The translations under genes were made by a program, and so were the position numbers. Shown one piece after another: positions 16,283 through 24,610 of a stretch of 34,255 nucleotides of DNA. The notes below the pieces were generated by a model. It worked only from the letters and a program-made list of their open reading frames with translations, had not been told where the DNA came from and made no database searches. Source of the DNA: Lutibacillus sp052034115 (GTDB lineage: Bacteria; Actinomycetota; Actinomycetes; Actinomycetales; Dermatophilaceae); contig JBPOIZ010000063.1 of the NCBI GenBank assembly GCA_052034115.1, forward strand, positions 1 to 34,255. The letters are read 5' to 3'. Numbering within the stretch: the first letter of the stretch is position 1; each line of letters opens with the position of its first letter.

Positions 16283-17422
16283 TCAGCGTTTCGAGCGCGG
16301 TGGGCGTTTCGGCTGATGCCGCGGGCCGGTGCTGGCGTACTTGTGCAGTGGACGTCCGCCGGTCAGGGCACCGGTGGCAGCCCTCGGCGCAGCGTTTGTC
16401 AGGTCACTGCTCTCGGTCTCCGCCGGGCCGTCGACCGCGGCCGGTCGGGCTTGGGCCTGGGCCTGGACCCGCCGGGCGTGCTTGGCCAGGTCCTGGACCT
16501 CGGGTTCGTTTCGCCGCAGCCACGCGAGCAGCGGGGTGGCGATGAAGATCGAGGAGTAGGCGCCGACGGCGATACCGACGAACAGCGCCAGGGCTAGGTC
16601 CAGCAGGGTGCCCGGACCGATCCGGGTGAAGCCGACGACGAGAATCGCGAAGATGGGCAGCAGGGCCACGACGGTGGTGTTGATCGAACGCACCAGGGTC
16701 TGGTTGACGGCGAGGTTGGCCGCTTGGGCGTAGGACATCCGCCGGTTGCCGAATGCTTCGGCGGTGTTCTCGCGCACCTTGTCGAAGACGACGACGGTGT
16801 CATAGAGCGAGTACCCCAGAATCGTCAGGAAGCCGATCATCGACGCCGGGGTGATCTCGAACCCGGCCAGCGCGTAGATCCCGACGGTGATGATCAGGTC
16901 GTGGGCGAGCGCGACCAGGCCGGCCAGGGCCATCTTCCAGGTGCGGAAGTAGATCGCCATGAACAGCGAGACGAGGATGAGGAAGGCGATCAGGCCCTGG
17001 AGCGCCTTCTGGCTGACCGAGGCACCCCACGACGGGCCGATGAGCGAGGCGGAGACGTCGGTGTCCTGCACGCCGAAAGCCGTGGCCAGGGCGCCCTTGG
17101 CAGCGTCGTTCTTGTCCCCAGCGGCCTCGGACTGGACTCGGACGGTCTCGCCGATGACCGAGGCGGACACCAGGCCACCGATGCCGACCGAGGCGATCGC
17201 ATCCTTAGCCTTGGCCTCGTAGTCGGTGGTCTGCGCCCCGGAGATTCGGAACTCCGAGCCACCCTTGAACTCGATGCCGAAGTTCAGCCCGCGGGTCAGC
17301 AGGCCGACGCCGGCCAGGACGATGAGCACCGCGGAGATGAGGTACCAGGTGCGCTGGCGACCGACGAAGTCGATCGACCGCTTGCCGGTGTAGAGGTCGT
17401 TACCGATCTGGGCCATGTTCAT
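16283..17422 (-). CDS. secF: Preprotein translocase subunit SecF
   Basis: SecF (379 residues) is an RND-type membrane protein that, with SecD, uses the proton gradient to pull exported proteins from the Sec channel. It has the typical GLNFGIEFKGGSEF after the first membrane segment, the six-helix layout, and the conserved TPASMIGFLTILGYSLYD and VFDKVREN. The cytoplasmic C-terminal tail (about 320-379) is long, basic and low in complexity. The ATG overlaps the secD stop (ATGA). A strong hairpin follows the stop. Confidence 0.95.
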   Translation of the reverse strand: MNMAQIGNDLYTGKRSIDFVGRQRTWYLISAVLIVLAGVGLLTRGLNFGIEFKGGSEFRISGAQTTDYEAKAKDAIASVGIGGLVSASVIGETVRVQSEAAGDKNDAAKGALATAFGVQDTDVSASLIGPSWGASVSQKALQGLIAFLILVSLFMAIYFRTWKMALAGLVALAHDLIITVGIYALAGFEITPASMIGFLTILGYSLYDTVVVFDKVRENTAEAFGNRRMSYAQAANLAVNQTLVRSINTTVVALLPIFAILVVGFTRIGPGTLLDLALALFVGIAVGAYSSIFIATPLLAWLRRNEPEVQDLAKHARRVQAQAQARPAAVDGPAETESSDLTNAAPRAATGALTGGRPLHKYASTGPRHQPKRPPRSKR

Positions 17423-19173
17423 GCGCGGGCCCCCCCGTCAGCGAAGCGGCCGGCACCGACATACCGGGTCTTGGCCCCGAGTCGATCTGGACTGAGCCCG
17501 GACCAGGGATGCCCGCCACCGAAGAACGTCGTGTGCGCCAGGATCCCGACGACCGGGTGGGTGAACAGGAACACCACGGCCAGGTCGATCAAGGTGGTGA
17601 TACCCAACGTGAAGGCGAAACCGCGCACGTTGCTGGCGGCCAGCAGGTACAGGACGACCGCGGCCAGGAGGTTGACCAGGTCGGCGGCGATGATGGTGCG
17701 CTTGGCTCGGGCCCACCCCGCCTCGACGGCCGCGACCAGCGTGCGACCTTCCCGCACCTCATCACGGATGCGTTCGAAGTAGACGATGAACGAGTCCGCT
17801 GTCACGCCGATCGCCACGATGACCCCGGTGACGCCGGCCAGGGTCAGCCGGAAGTTGGCCGACCAGCCGAGGATCGTCAGGACGAGGTAGGTCAGGACGG
17901 CGGCGATGACCAACGACGCGACCGTCACCAGGCCGAGCAGCCGGTACTGGAAGAGCGAGTAGGCGATCACCAGGAGCAGACCGATGAGACCGGCGAGGAG
18001 TCCCAGGGTGAGCTGCTCCTTGCCGAGGGTCGGGCTGATGTCGCTCTCGGTCTGCAACTGGAAGGACATCGGCAGCGCGCCGAACTGCAGCTGCTTGGCC
18101 AGCGAGCGGGCCGACTCGATGGTGAAACTGCCGCTGATCTCGGCCTGGCCGTTGGTGATCGCCGCGTTGGTCGTCGGGGCCGAGATGACCTGCCGGTCCA
18201 AGACGATGGCGAACCGGTTTTGGTTCCCGGTCAGGCCGTAGAGCCGGGTCGTGACGGCACCGAACTTCGTGGCGCCCGCGGAGTTGAACGTCAGGTTGAC
18301 GACGACAACGTTCGTCGGGCCGCTCTGCGTCATCCGATATCCGGCCTCGGCCCGGGAGATGTCGGTGCCATCGACCTCGACCGGCCCGAGGATGAACTTC
18401 TCCAGCCCGGTGTCGTCACACGTCACCAGCGGCTTGGCCGGGTCGTCGACGGTCTCTTCCAGCTTCGCCTTGGCGCAGTCCAGGTCATCGAACTGCTTCT
18501 GCAGGTCGGCCGTGACCCAGGCAAGGTCGCTCGGATTCGTGGGCGTTGCCGTCGGGGTGGAGCTCTTCGTCGGGGTCGGCGAGGTGGCCGTGGCGGATGG
18601 GGTCGGGGTGCCCGAGTCGGTGCGCAGCACCTGAGGCACCACGGCGTTGTTGCCGCTCAGGGTGTTTCCGGGTGCCGGGGTGAACGCCGGAGGCGGGGTG
18701 GTCGAGGTGGGGCTGGGCGTGCCCGTCGCCGTGCCCGTCGCGGTGCCGGTGGCCGTCGGCGTGGGAACCGTCGTGCCCGCACCGGCAACCAGGACGGCGC
18801 GGAAGCGCAACTGCGAGGGCTTGCGGATGGCCTGCAACTGCTCGGCGGTGGGCTGCCCGGGGATGGAGACGACGATGTTGCGACCGCCCTGAGTCGTCAC
18901 CTGGGCCTCGGCCACGCCATTGGCGTCGACGCGCTGGGAGATGATGTCTCGGGCCTGGTCCAACTGTCCCTGGTTGATCGCCGCATTGGCGTCGGCGAGC
19001 ACGGGCTCGAGGACCATCTCGGTGCCGCCCTCGAGATCCAAACCCAGTTTGGGACTCAGCTGGGATGTGCCCCAGGTGTGCGTGGCGCCGATCAGCACCG
19101 CCATACCGGCGATCAGCGCGAAGAAGGCGGCAAGAACCCGCCGCGGGGTTCGCGTGCGCGGATTCAGAGCCAC
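17419..19173 (-). CDS. secD: Preprotein translocase subunit SecD
   Basis: SecD (584 residues) has a first membrane segment (about 10-32), GLDLEGGTEMVLEP, a large extracytoplasmic P1 domain and a C-terminal RND membrane domain with GVIVAIGVTADSFIVYFERIRDEVREGR. A Pro/Thr/Ser-rich insertion of about 80 residues interrupts the P1 region; it includes TATGTATGTATGT, encoded by 12-bp DNA repeats (18719-18754), and is likely a disordered surface loop. GTG start with AGGAG 8 nt upstream, inside the end of yajC. It overlaps secF by 4 nt. It acts in the cytoplasmic membrane with SecF and YajC. Confidence 0.95.
   Translation of the reverse strand: MALNPRTRTPRRVLAAFFALIAGMAVLIGATHTWGTSQLSPKLGLDLEGGTEMVLEPVLADANAAINQGQLDQARDIISQRVDANGVAEAQVTTQGGRNIVVSIPGQPTAEQLQAIRKPSQLRFRAVLVAGAGTTVPTPTATGTATGTATGTPSPTSTTPPPAFTPAPGNTLSGNNAVVPQVLRTDSGTPTPSATATSPTPTKSSTPTATPTNPSDLAWVTADLQKQFDDLDCAKAKLEETVDDPAKPLVTCDDTGLEKFILGPVEVDGTDISRAEAGYRMTQSGPTNVVVVNLTFNSAGATKFGAVTTRLYGLTGNQNRFAIVLDRQVISAPTTNAAITNGQAEISGSFTIESARSLAKQLQFGALPMSFQLQTESDISPTLGKEQLTLGLLAGLIGLLLVIAYSLFQYRLLGLVTVASLVIAAVLTYLVLTILGWSANFRLTLAGVTGVIVAIGVTADSFIVYFERIRDEVREGRTLVAAVEAGWARAKRTIIAADLVNLLAAVVLYLLAASNVRGFAFTLGITTLIDLAVVFLFTHPVVGILAHTTFFGGGHPWSGLSPDRLGAKTRYVGAGRFADGGARA
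18719..18754. repeat. 12-bp tandem repeat in the secD linker
   Basis: Three 12-bp units (GTGCCCGTCGCC-like on the plus strand) at 18719-18730, 18731-18742 and 18743-18754 encode repeated TATG residues of the SecD insertion. The unit length is a multiple of three, so changes in copy number keep the frame. Confidence 0.75.
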
Positions 19174-19176
19174 GAA

Positions 19177-19488
19177 CTACTCCTTCGGCGCATCGGCGGG
19201 CGAGCCGGCCGGCGCGGGTGGTGTGGTCTTCGTGGCGACGGCGCGGCGGTCGAACCGCAGGAGCACGCCCTGGCCCGCATCGAGGGTCACCGAGGTGTCG
19301 TCCAGGGTGACGATCCGCCCGAACAGCCCCGAGGTCGTCAGGACCTCATCGCCCACCTGCAGGCCGGCCTGCAGGGCGCCGATCTCCCGCTGGCGGCGAC
19401 GCTGGCTGAGCATGAGGAATGCCAAGAGCGCCAGCGGCAGCAGCAGAAAGAGCATGCTGCCCAGAGAGGATCCGGCATCTGTACCCAT
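19177..19488 (-). CDS. yajC: Preprotein translocase accessory subunit YajC
   Basis: The 103-residue protein has one membrane segment (about 11-27, SMLFLLLPLALLAFLML), then the basic QRRRQRE and a small domain with LQVGDEVLTTSGLFGRIV, typical of YajC, and a Pro/Ala-rich end. It associates with SecDF. The ATG has AAGGA about 9 nt upstream. secD starts 3 nt after its stop. A promoter candidate with both boxes lies at 19579-19608, so yajC-secD-secF form one operon separated from ruvB. Confidence 0.93.
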   Translation of the reverse strand: MGTDAGSSLGSMLFLLLPLALLAFLMLSQRRRQREIGALQAGLQVGDEVLTTSGLFGRIVTLDDTSVTLDAGQGVLLRFDRRAVATKTTPPAPAGSPADAPKE

Positions 19489-19578
19489 GGAGAAGAGTCC
19501 TTACACGTCGGAGGCGGGCCCCAGGGGCGGGGCATCCACGGCATACCCGGCCTTCCGGCACTCGGGCACACCGTCGTG

Positions 19579-19608
19579 AGTCTAGGTGAGCGCGCCCGGG
19601 AGCACCAA
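19579..19608 (-). promoter_or_regulatory. Promoter of the yajC-secD-secF operon
   Basis: On the minus strand TTGGTG (19603-19608) and TAGACT (19579-19584) are separated by 18 nt, a fair match to TTGNNN and TANNNT. Transcription would start near 19572 and give a leader of about 85 nt to yajC. The rest of the 173-nt gap shows no gene. Confidence 0.5.
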
Positions 19609-19661
19609 AGAACAGCGACCCCGCGCGCCGCGGCGTGGGCTGCGCGAGAGGGTGCCCGCCG

Positions 19662-20750
19662 TCAGCCCCGAAAGGCATCGCCGTCGAGCGGCAACGGCTC
19701 GGTCGCGACCACCCCGCGGGGCGGTGTGAGGCCCAGATGTCGCCACGCCAGGGCGGTCGCGGCACGGCCGCGCGGGGTGCGCACGATCAAGCCCTCGCGG
19801 ACGAGGAACGGCTCCGCGACGGTCTCGACGGTGTCCCCCTCCTCACCCACGGCGACGGCAAGGGTCGACAAGCCGACGGGGCCGCCGCCGAACCGGCGAC
19901 ACAGGGCATCGAGGACACCACGGTCGAGGCGGTCCAGGCCCAAGGCGTCCACGTCGAACAACTCCAACCCGGCCCGGGAGGCCGGCCCATCGACGACCTG
20001 CCCGCCGTGCACCTGAGCCCAGTCCCGAACTCGCCGCAGCAGGCGGTTGGCAATCCGTGGCGTCCCCCGCGAGCGACCGGCGATCTCCACGATGCCGTCC
20101 TCGGTCGCCGCGATCCCCAACAGTCCCGCGGAGCGACGCAGGATCGTCACCAGATCCTCGGGGGCGTAGAAGTCCAGATGGCCGGTGAACCCGAAACGAT
20201 CCCGAAGCGGCGCCGGCAACAGCCCGGATCGGGTGGTCGCCCCGACGACCGTGAACCGCGGCAGCTCCAAGGGTATGGCGGTCGCACCCGGGCCCTTCCC
20301 TACGACGATGTCGACACGGAAGTCCTCCATGGCCAGGTAGAGCATCTCCTCCGCCGCCCGGGACATGCGGTGGATCTCGTCGAGGAAAAGCACCTCGCCC
20401 TCGGCGAGCGAGGACAGGATGGAGGCCAGGTCCCCGGCGTGCTGGATGGCCGGACCGCTCGTCACCCGGATGGGCTGCTCCAACTCGGCCGCCACGATCA
20501 TCGCCAGAGTCGTCTTGCCGAGCCCGGGCGGCCCGCTGAGCAGCACGTGGTCCGGTGAGGCCCCCCGGCGCTTGGCGGCCTCGAGCACCAAGCCCAGCTG
20601 GTCGCGAACCCGCGGCTGCCCGGGGAAATCCTCCAACCGCCGTGGCCGCAAGGCCGCTTCGACGGCACGTTCGGCATCCGAGCCGCGCGGGTCCACCACT
20701 CGGGCGGTGGCGTCATAGGACGTGTCGTCCCAGCTCGAATCCTCGGTCAT
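19662..20750 (-). CDS. ruvB: Holliday junction branch migration ATPase RuvB
   Basis: RuvB (362 residues) is the AAA+ motor that, with RuvA, drives branch migration of Holliday junctions. Walker A GPPGLGKTT is at 73-81, Walker B LFLDEIHRM at 121-129, sensor 1 near GATTRSG, and a C-terminal winged helix begins near GLDRLDRGVLDALCRRFGGG. It is about 20 residues longer at the N-terminus than E. coli RuvB, as is usual in actinobacteria. The ATG overlaps the ruvA stop (ATGA). It is the last gene of the SOS-controlled ruvCAB operon. Confidence 0.96.
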   Translation of the reverse strand: MTEDSSWDDTSYDATARVVDPRGSDAERAVEAALRPRRLEDFPGQPRVRDQLGLVLEAAKRRGASPDHVLLSGPPGLGKTTLAMIVAAELEQPIRVTSGPAIQHAGDLASILSSLAEGEVLFLDEIHRMSRAAEEMLYLAMEDFRVDIVVGKGPGATAIPLELPRFTVVGATTRSGLLPAPLRDRFGFTGHLDFYAPEDLVTILRRSAGLLGIAATEDGIVEIAGRSRGTPRIANRLLRRVRDWAQVHGGQVVDGPASRAGLELFDVDALGLDRLDRGVLDALCRRFGGGPVGLSTLAVAVGEEGDTVETVAEPFLVREGLIVRTPRGRAATALAWRHLGLTPPRGVVATEPLPLDGDAFRG

Positions 20751-21343
20751 CGGCCGAGGACCTGCAACGCGGCCCGAAGAAGCGCCGCAACGGAGGTGTC
20801 ATCGACGGCCTGCGCAGACACCTTCTCCACGGCGTCCTCGGCCTGCTTCGCCGACCACCCCAGACCGACGAGCGCCCCACTGACCTGGGCTTTCCACGCC
20901 GCGTCTGAAGCGTTGCCAGGGGCGGCGGGCGGGCCAGCAGGAACCGCAGCCACCTTGTCGCGCAGCTCGAGGACGAGCCGCTCGGCCCCCTTGCGGCCGA
21001 TGCCCGGCACCTTGGTCAACGTGACGAGGTCGCCGGTGGCCAGCGCGGTGCGCACTGCGTCGGGGGCATGGACCGACAACATGGCCAGGGCGAGCCGCGG
21101 CCCGACGCCTGAGACGGTCTGCACCAGCTGGAACAGCTCCCGCTCGTCGTCCTCGGCAAAGCCATACAGGGTCAGCGAGTCCTCGCGCACCACCAGGGTG
21201 GTCGCCAGCCTGGCCGGCATACCGGGGCGCAACGTGGCGGCGGTGCGCGGCGTGGTGTGCACCAGCATCCCGACCCCGCCGACCTCGAGGATCACAGAGT
21301 CCAGCGCGCTGAGCGCCACTGTCCCGGACAGCGAAGCGATCAT
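20747..21343 (-). CDS. ruvA: Holliday junction DNA-binding protein RuvA
   Basis: RuvA (198 residues) binds four-way junctions as a tetramer and loads RuvB. It starts MIASLSGTVALSALDSVILEVGGVG (OB fold), has the two helix-hairpin-helix motifs VSGVGPRLALAML and VPGIGRKGAERLVLEL, and a C-terminal RuvB-contact domain (LVGLGWSAKQAEDAV). The ATG at 21343, overlapping the ruvC stop (ATGA), is preferred over a reading 16 residues longer that would run further into ruvC and lack family similarity. Confidence 0.95.
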   Translation of the reverse strand: MIASLSGTVALSALDSVILEVGGVGMLVHTTPRTAATLRPGMPARLATTLVVREDSLTLYGFAEDDERELFQLVQTVSGVGPRLALAMLSVHAPDAVRTALATGDLVTLTKVPGIGRKGAERLVLELRDKVAAVPAGPPAAPGNASDAAWKAQVSGALVGLGWSAKQAEDAVEKVSAQAVDDTSVAALLRAALQVLGR

Positions 21344-21849
21344 CGGCGCGCCATGGCTTCGGCGAGCCTGGCCTGCGTGCCGGCCCGCCATACGTGGCAG
21401 ATCGCCAACGCCAGGGCGTCGGCCGCGTCGGCCGGCCGCGGGGCGTGGGTCAGTCGCAGCAGTCTGGTCACCATGGTGGTGACCTGCTCCTTGGGCGCCC
21501 GGCCCGAGCCGGTCACCGCCGCCTTGACCTCGGTCGGGGTGTGCGACCCCACCGGTATGCCGCGATCAGCTGCCACGAGCATGGCCACGGCTGCTGCCTG
21601 GGCGGTGCCCATGACCGAGGCGACGTTGACGTCGGCGAAGACTCTTTCGACCGCCACGGCGTCCGGCTGGTGCCGGTCGATCCAGACCGTCAGCTCGTCC
21701 CGCAGGGCCTGCAGGCGAACCGGGGTCGCGTCGTGGACCGGCGTGCGAATGACTCCGACGGCGACCATCGTCGGCGGGCGGCCGGGTGCGCCGTCGACGA
21801 CGCCAATGCCGCACCGGGTCAGGCCGGGATCGACTCCCAGAACGCGCAC
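21340..21849 (-). CDS. ruvC: Holliday junction endonuclease RuvC
   Basis: RuvC (169 residues) cuts Holliday junctions symmetrically. The four catalytic acids are visible: D7 (GVDPGLTRCG), E68 (AVERVF), D141 and D144 (DAADALALAI). It starts with GTG at 21849, with GGAGG about 7 nt upstream. It leads the ruvC-ruvA-ruvB operon with ATGA overlaps. A perfect LexA-type palindrome (21886-21907) lies directly downstream of a TAGCGT -10 element, so damage-induced expression is expected, as in mycobacteria. Confidence 0.95.
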   Translation of the reverse strand: MRVLGVDPGLTRCGIGVVDGAPGRPPTMVAVGVIRTPVHDATPVRLQALRDELTVWIDRHQPDAVAVERVFADVNVASVMGTAQAAAVAMLVAADRGIPVGSHTPTEVKAAVTGSGRAPKEQVTTMVTRLLRLTHAPRPADAADALALAICHVWRAGTQARLAEAMARR

Positions 21850-21885
21850 CGTGCTCCCTCCGTGGGCGGGCCCGATCCGGGCCGC

Positions 21886-21907
21886 TGACCGAACATCTGT
21901 TCGGTCA
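21886..21907. promoter_or_regulatory. LexA (SOS) operator of ruvCAB
   Basis: The 22-bp palindrome has perfect 9-bp arms, TGACCGAAC and GTTCGGTCA, around 4 nt. It contains the actinobacterial SOS box core GAACNNNNGTTC exactly (21891-21902). It lies 36 nt upstream of the ruvC GTG and covers the expected transcription start, a position that suits repression by LexA. Confidence 0.85.
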
Positions 21908-21908
21908 C

Positions 21909-21914
21909 ACGCTA
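21909..21914 (-). promoter_or_regulatory. Candidate -10 element of ruvCAB
   Basis: TAGCGT on the minus strand fits TANNNT and lies immediately upstream of the LexA palindrome. Transcription would start inside the operator, near 21902. A small GC hairpin (CCGGCG/CGCCGG, 21916-21931) lies just upstream and could end yebC transcription. Confidence 0.5.
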
Positions 21915-21981
21915 CCCGGCGGCGTCGCCGGAGCCCGGTATGACGCGCCCGCGTCCAGGGTCGCCGAGGTGCGTGGCCGCA

Positions 21982-22737
21982 CTACTCGGCGTCGAGCTCG
22001 GCGAGGACCTCGTCGCTGATCTCGCCGTTGGCGTAGACGTTCTGCACATCGTCGGAGTCTTCGAGGGCATCGATGATCCGCAGCATCCGGCGGGCCCCGT
22101 CGGTGTCCAAGGGCACCTCGACGCTGGGCAGGAACGACGCCTCGGCCGAGTCGTAGTCGAGATGGGCGGCCTGCAACGCCGTGCGGACCGCAATGAGGTC
22201 GGTTGCCTCCGAGACCACCTCGAAGGTGTCGCCCAGGTCGTTGATCTCCTCGGCGCCCGCCTCCAGGACGATCTCGAGGAGTGCGTCCTCGGACAACGAA
22301 CCCTTGGGGACCAGGACGACGCCCTTGCGGCTGAACAGATAGGCGACGCTGCCCGGGTCGGCAAGCGTGCCACCGTTGCGCGTCAGCGCGGTGCGCACCT
22401 CGGCGGCGGCTCGGTTGCGGTTGTCGGTCAGACACTCGATGAGCAAGGCCACCCCGCCGGGGGCGTACCCCTCGTACGTGATGTTCTGCCAGTCGGCGCC
22501 GCCGGCCTCGGCTCCGCTACCGCGCTTGACGGCTCGGTCGATGTTGTCATTGGGCACCGACGACTTCTTGGCCTTGTAAATGGCGTCCCACAGCGTGGGG
22601 TTGCCGTCGGGGTCTCCCCCGCCCTGGCGGGCGGCCACCTCGATGTTCTTGATCAGTTTGGCGAAGAGCTTGCTCCGCTTGGCGTCGATCGCCGCCTTCT
22701 TGTGCTTCGTCGTCGCCCATTTGGAGTGGCCGCTCAT
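21982..22737 (-). CDS. yebC: YebC/PmpR family protein
   Basis: The 251-residue protein begins with the highly conserved MSGHSKWATTKHKKAAIDAK and continues with KSSVPNDNIDRAVKRGSG and YEGYAPGGVALLIECLTDN, all diagnostic of the family. YebC-family proteins were described as transcriptional regulators, and some act on ribosomes translating proline-rich stretches; which applies here cannot be told from sequence. The ATG overlaps the pdxT stop (ATGA), so translation is coupled. It precedes ruvCAB, as in most actinobacteria, but a promoter and LexA site separate the two units. Confidence 0.95.
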   Translation of the reverse strand: MSGHSKWATTKHKKAAIDAKRSKLFAKLIKNIEVAARQGGGDPDGNPTLWDAIYKAKKSSVPNDNIDRAVKRGSGAEAGGADWQNITYEGYAPGGVALLIECLTDNRNRAAAEVRTALTRNGGTLADPGSVAYLFSRKGVVLVPKGSLSEDALLEIVLEAGAEEINDLGDTFEVVSEATDLIAVRTALQAAHLDYDSAEASFLPSVEVPLDTDGARRMLRIIDALEDSDDVQNVYANGEISDEVLAELDAE

Positions 22738-23345
22738 GCCCGTTCCCTCACCATTGATACGAGTTCCGCGTGGATGCGCACATCATCGGTGACCTCTGGG
22801 TGGAACGAGGTCGCGAGCAGCGCTCCGTGTCGAACGGCGACGATCCTACCCTCGCTGGGTCCGCCCGCCACGCGGGCCAGCACGTCGACAGCCGGCCCCA
22901 CCGACTCCACGGCGGGCGCCCGGATGAAGACCGCGCGCATCGGCCCACCCGTCAGGCCGCCGACGGCCAGATCGGCCTCGAAGGAGTCGACCTGACGGCC
23001 GAACGCGTTGCGCCGAACGGTCATGTCGATCCCGCCGAGCGTCTGCTGACCCGCGGCGGGGTCGGCGATCCGGTCGGCGAGCAGGATCATCCCCGCACAC
23101 GACCCGTACGCCGGCATACCGGCTGCCAGCCGGGTGCGCAGTGGCTGCATGAGGTCGAAGGCTCGCAGCAGTTTGTCGATCGTTGTCGACTCCCCCCCAG
23201 GAACGACGATGCCTGCCACCTGCTCGAGCTCGGCGACCCGGCGGACCGGAACGGCGTGGCCGCCGGCACGCTCGATCGCGCACAGGTGCTCACGAACATC
23301 GCCTTGGAGGGCCAGGACGCCGACGACGGGCCGGGAAGCGGTCAC
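22734..23345 (-). CDS. pdxT: Pyridoxal 5'-phosphate synthase glutaminase subunit PdxT
   Basis: PdxT (203 residues) releases ammonia from glutamine for PdxS. The class I amidotransferase triad is C83 (YGSCAGM), H182 and E184 (FHPEV), and VVPGGESTT (48-56) is typical. The GTG at 23345 (VTASRPVVGVLALQGDVREH) matches family starts; the longer reading to 23429 has no similarity. No Shine-Dalgarno is present, but TATCCT lies 8 nt upstream. It is normally close to pdxS on the same strand; here an oppositely oriented RCC1 gene separates the two, so PdxT and PdxS depend on different promoters. Confidence 0.94.
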   Translation of the reverse strand: MTASRPVVGVLALQGDVREHLCAIERAGGHAVPVRRVAELEQVAGIVVPGGESTTIDKLLRAFDLMQPLRTRLAAGMPAYGSCAGMILLADRIADPAAGQQTLGGIDMTVRRNAFGRQVDSFEADLAVGGLTGGPMRAVFIRAPAVESVGPAVDVLARVAGGPSEGRIVAVRHGALLATSFHPEVTDDVRIHAELVSMVRERA

Positions 23346-23353
23346 AGCGGGCC

Positions 23354-23359
23354 AGGATA
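23354..23359 (-). promoter_or_regulatory. Candidate -10 element of pdxT-yebC (leaderless)
   Basis: TATCCT on the minus strand fits TANNNT and ends 8 nt before the pdxT GTG, with no Shine-Dalgarno. A local promoter is needed because the upstream gene is on the other strand. Confidence 0.4.
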
Positions 23360-23403
23360 CGCAGAACTCAGCCCGTCTCCCCCATCGCCTGTGGTTCGAT
23401 GCT

Positions 23404-23430
23404 GATGCGCCTTCATGGGGACGGCGCATC
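23404..23430. promoter_or_regulatory. Inverted repeat upstream of the RCC1 gene
   Basis: GATGCGCC (23404-23411) and GGCGCATC (23423-23430) are perfect 8-bp arms around an 11-nt loop, ending 19 nt before the RCC1 start. It may be an operator or an mRNA leader hairpin. It lies in the 104-nt divergent gap with pdxT. Confidence 0.4.
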
Positions 23431-23449
23431 GAGTCGATCGAGGTGCGTC

Positions 23450-24610
23450 ATGACCCCGTCACGTACACCCATCTCACGTCGAAGCGTCATCGCTGGGCTC
23501 GCCGCGGTCCCACTCGTCGGCGCCGGTATCTCGACCGCGCGCGCCGAAACCGGCCACACCGCCTGGACGACTGGCCTGAACACCAGCGGCCAGCTCGGCG
23601 ATGGCACACGCACGGCCCGCTCGACCTTCGGGGCGGTGCAGGTGCTGGCCCATGCCGACCAGGTCGCTGGGGGCCGGGAGCACTGTCTGGCCCGCGTCGG
23701 CGGCGTCGTCTGGTCGTGGGGCGAGGGCACCAAGGGGGCCACCGGCCGCGGCGTGCGGACCGACTCGCTCGTCCCGGCGTCCGTCCCCGGCATGACGACC
23801 GCCGCGACACTCGCCTCCGGCCACTATCACAGTGTGGTCGCCCTGGCCGACGGGACGATGCGGGTCTGGGGCTACAACCAGTTCGGCCAGCTGGGCGACG
23901 GGACTCTGGTGGCACGACGCTCCCCGATCGGCGTCGCGGGGGTCGCCGACATCGTGGCCGTTGGCGCCGGACGGGACATGACGTATGCCCTTCAGGCCGA
24001 CGGAACACTGCTGGCCTGGGGGGGCGGCGCCAACGGTGAGCTGGGCAACGGCTCGACTCCCCCGACCCAGACGACGCCAGTGGTCGTCGCGGCGCCGCCG
24101 GACATCGTGGCACTGGCCGGGGGGCGCAATCACGTCCTCGCCCTGCGCGCCAACGGCACCGTGCTCGCCTGGGGGTTGAACTCGTCCGGCCAGTTGGGCA
24201 TCGGCACCAAGGTCAACAGCACCACTCCGGTGCCGGTCAGCGGGCTCAGCGATGTCGTGCGCATCGCGGCGGGCGCCGACCACTCAGTCGCACTTCGAGC
24301 AGACGGCACCGTATGGGCGTGGGGCGAGGCCGGCCGGGGGCAGCTGGGTCTGGGGTCGACCATCGACCGCGTCGCTCCGCAGATGGTCAGCGGCATACCC
24401 GCCGCCGTGACGGTGGGCTGCGGACGGGACCACACGATCGCCGTGGCGGCCAGCGGGCAGGCCTACGCGTGGGGCCAGAACGACTACGGTCAGCTCGGCG
24501 ACGGCACCACGGTGCGGCGCACCACGCCGATCATCGTGCCCGGCCTGACCCGGGTGGTCGAGGCCCACGGTGGCCGGGGCTACACCGTGTCGCGCCGTCA
24601 GCCGGCCTGA
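23450..24610 (+). CDS. Exported RCC1-repeat beta-propeller protein (Tat signal)
   Basis: The 386-residue product starts with a twin-arginine signal: RR at 10-11 (ISRRSVIAG), a hydrophobic stretch and ARA (30-32) before ETGHTA. Seven RCC1 repeats follow, each built around AWG-N-GQLGDGT (for example RVWGYNQFGQLGDGT, VLAWGLNSSGQLGIGT, YAWGQNDYGQLGDGT); the second is degenerate. Seven blades make a complete propeller, closed by the C-terminal strand after VVEAHGG. No catalytic domain is attached, so a binding role outside the cell is inferred. The ATG has AGGTG a few nt upstream. It stands alone on the plus strand between pdxT and pdxS, in the position where mycobacteria carry a thioesterase gene. 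Confidence 0.88.
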   Translation: MTPSRTPISRRSVIAGLAAVPLVGAGISTARAETGHTAWTTGLNTSGQLGDGTRTARSTFGAVQVLAHADQVAGGREHCLARVGGVVWSWGEGTKGATGRGVRTDSLVPASVPGMTTAATLASGHYHSVVALADGTMRVWGYNQFGQLGDGTLVARRSPIGVAGVADIVAVGAGRDMTYALQADGTLLAWGGGANGELGNGSTPPTQTTPVVVAAPPDIVALAGGRNHVLALRANGTVLAWGLNSSGQLGIGTKVNSTTPVPVSGLSDVVRIAAGADHSVALRADGTVWAWGEAGRGQLGLGSTIDRVAPQMVSGIPAAVTVGCGRDHTIAVAASGQAYAWGQNDYGQLGDGTTVRRTTPIIVPGLTRVVEAHGGRGYTVSRRQPA

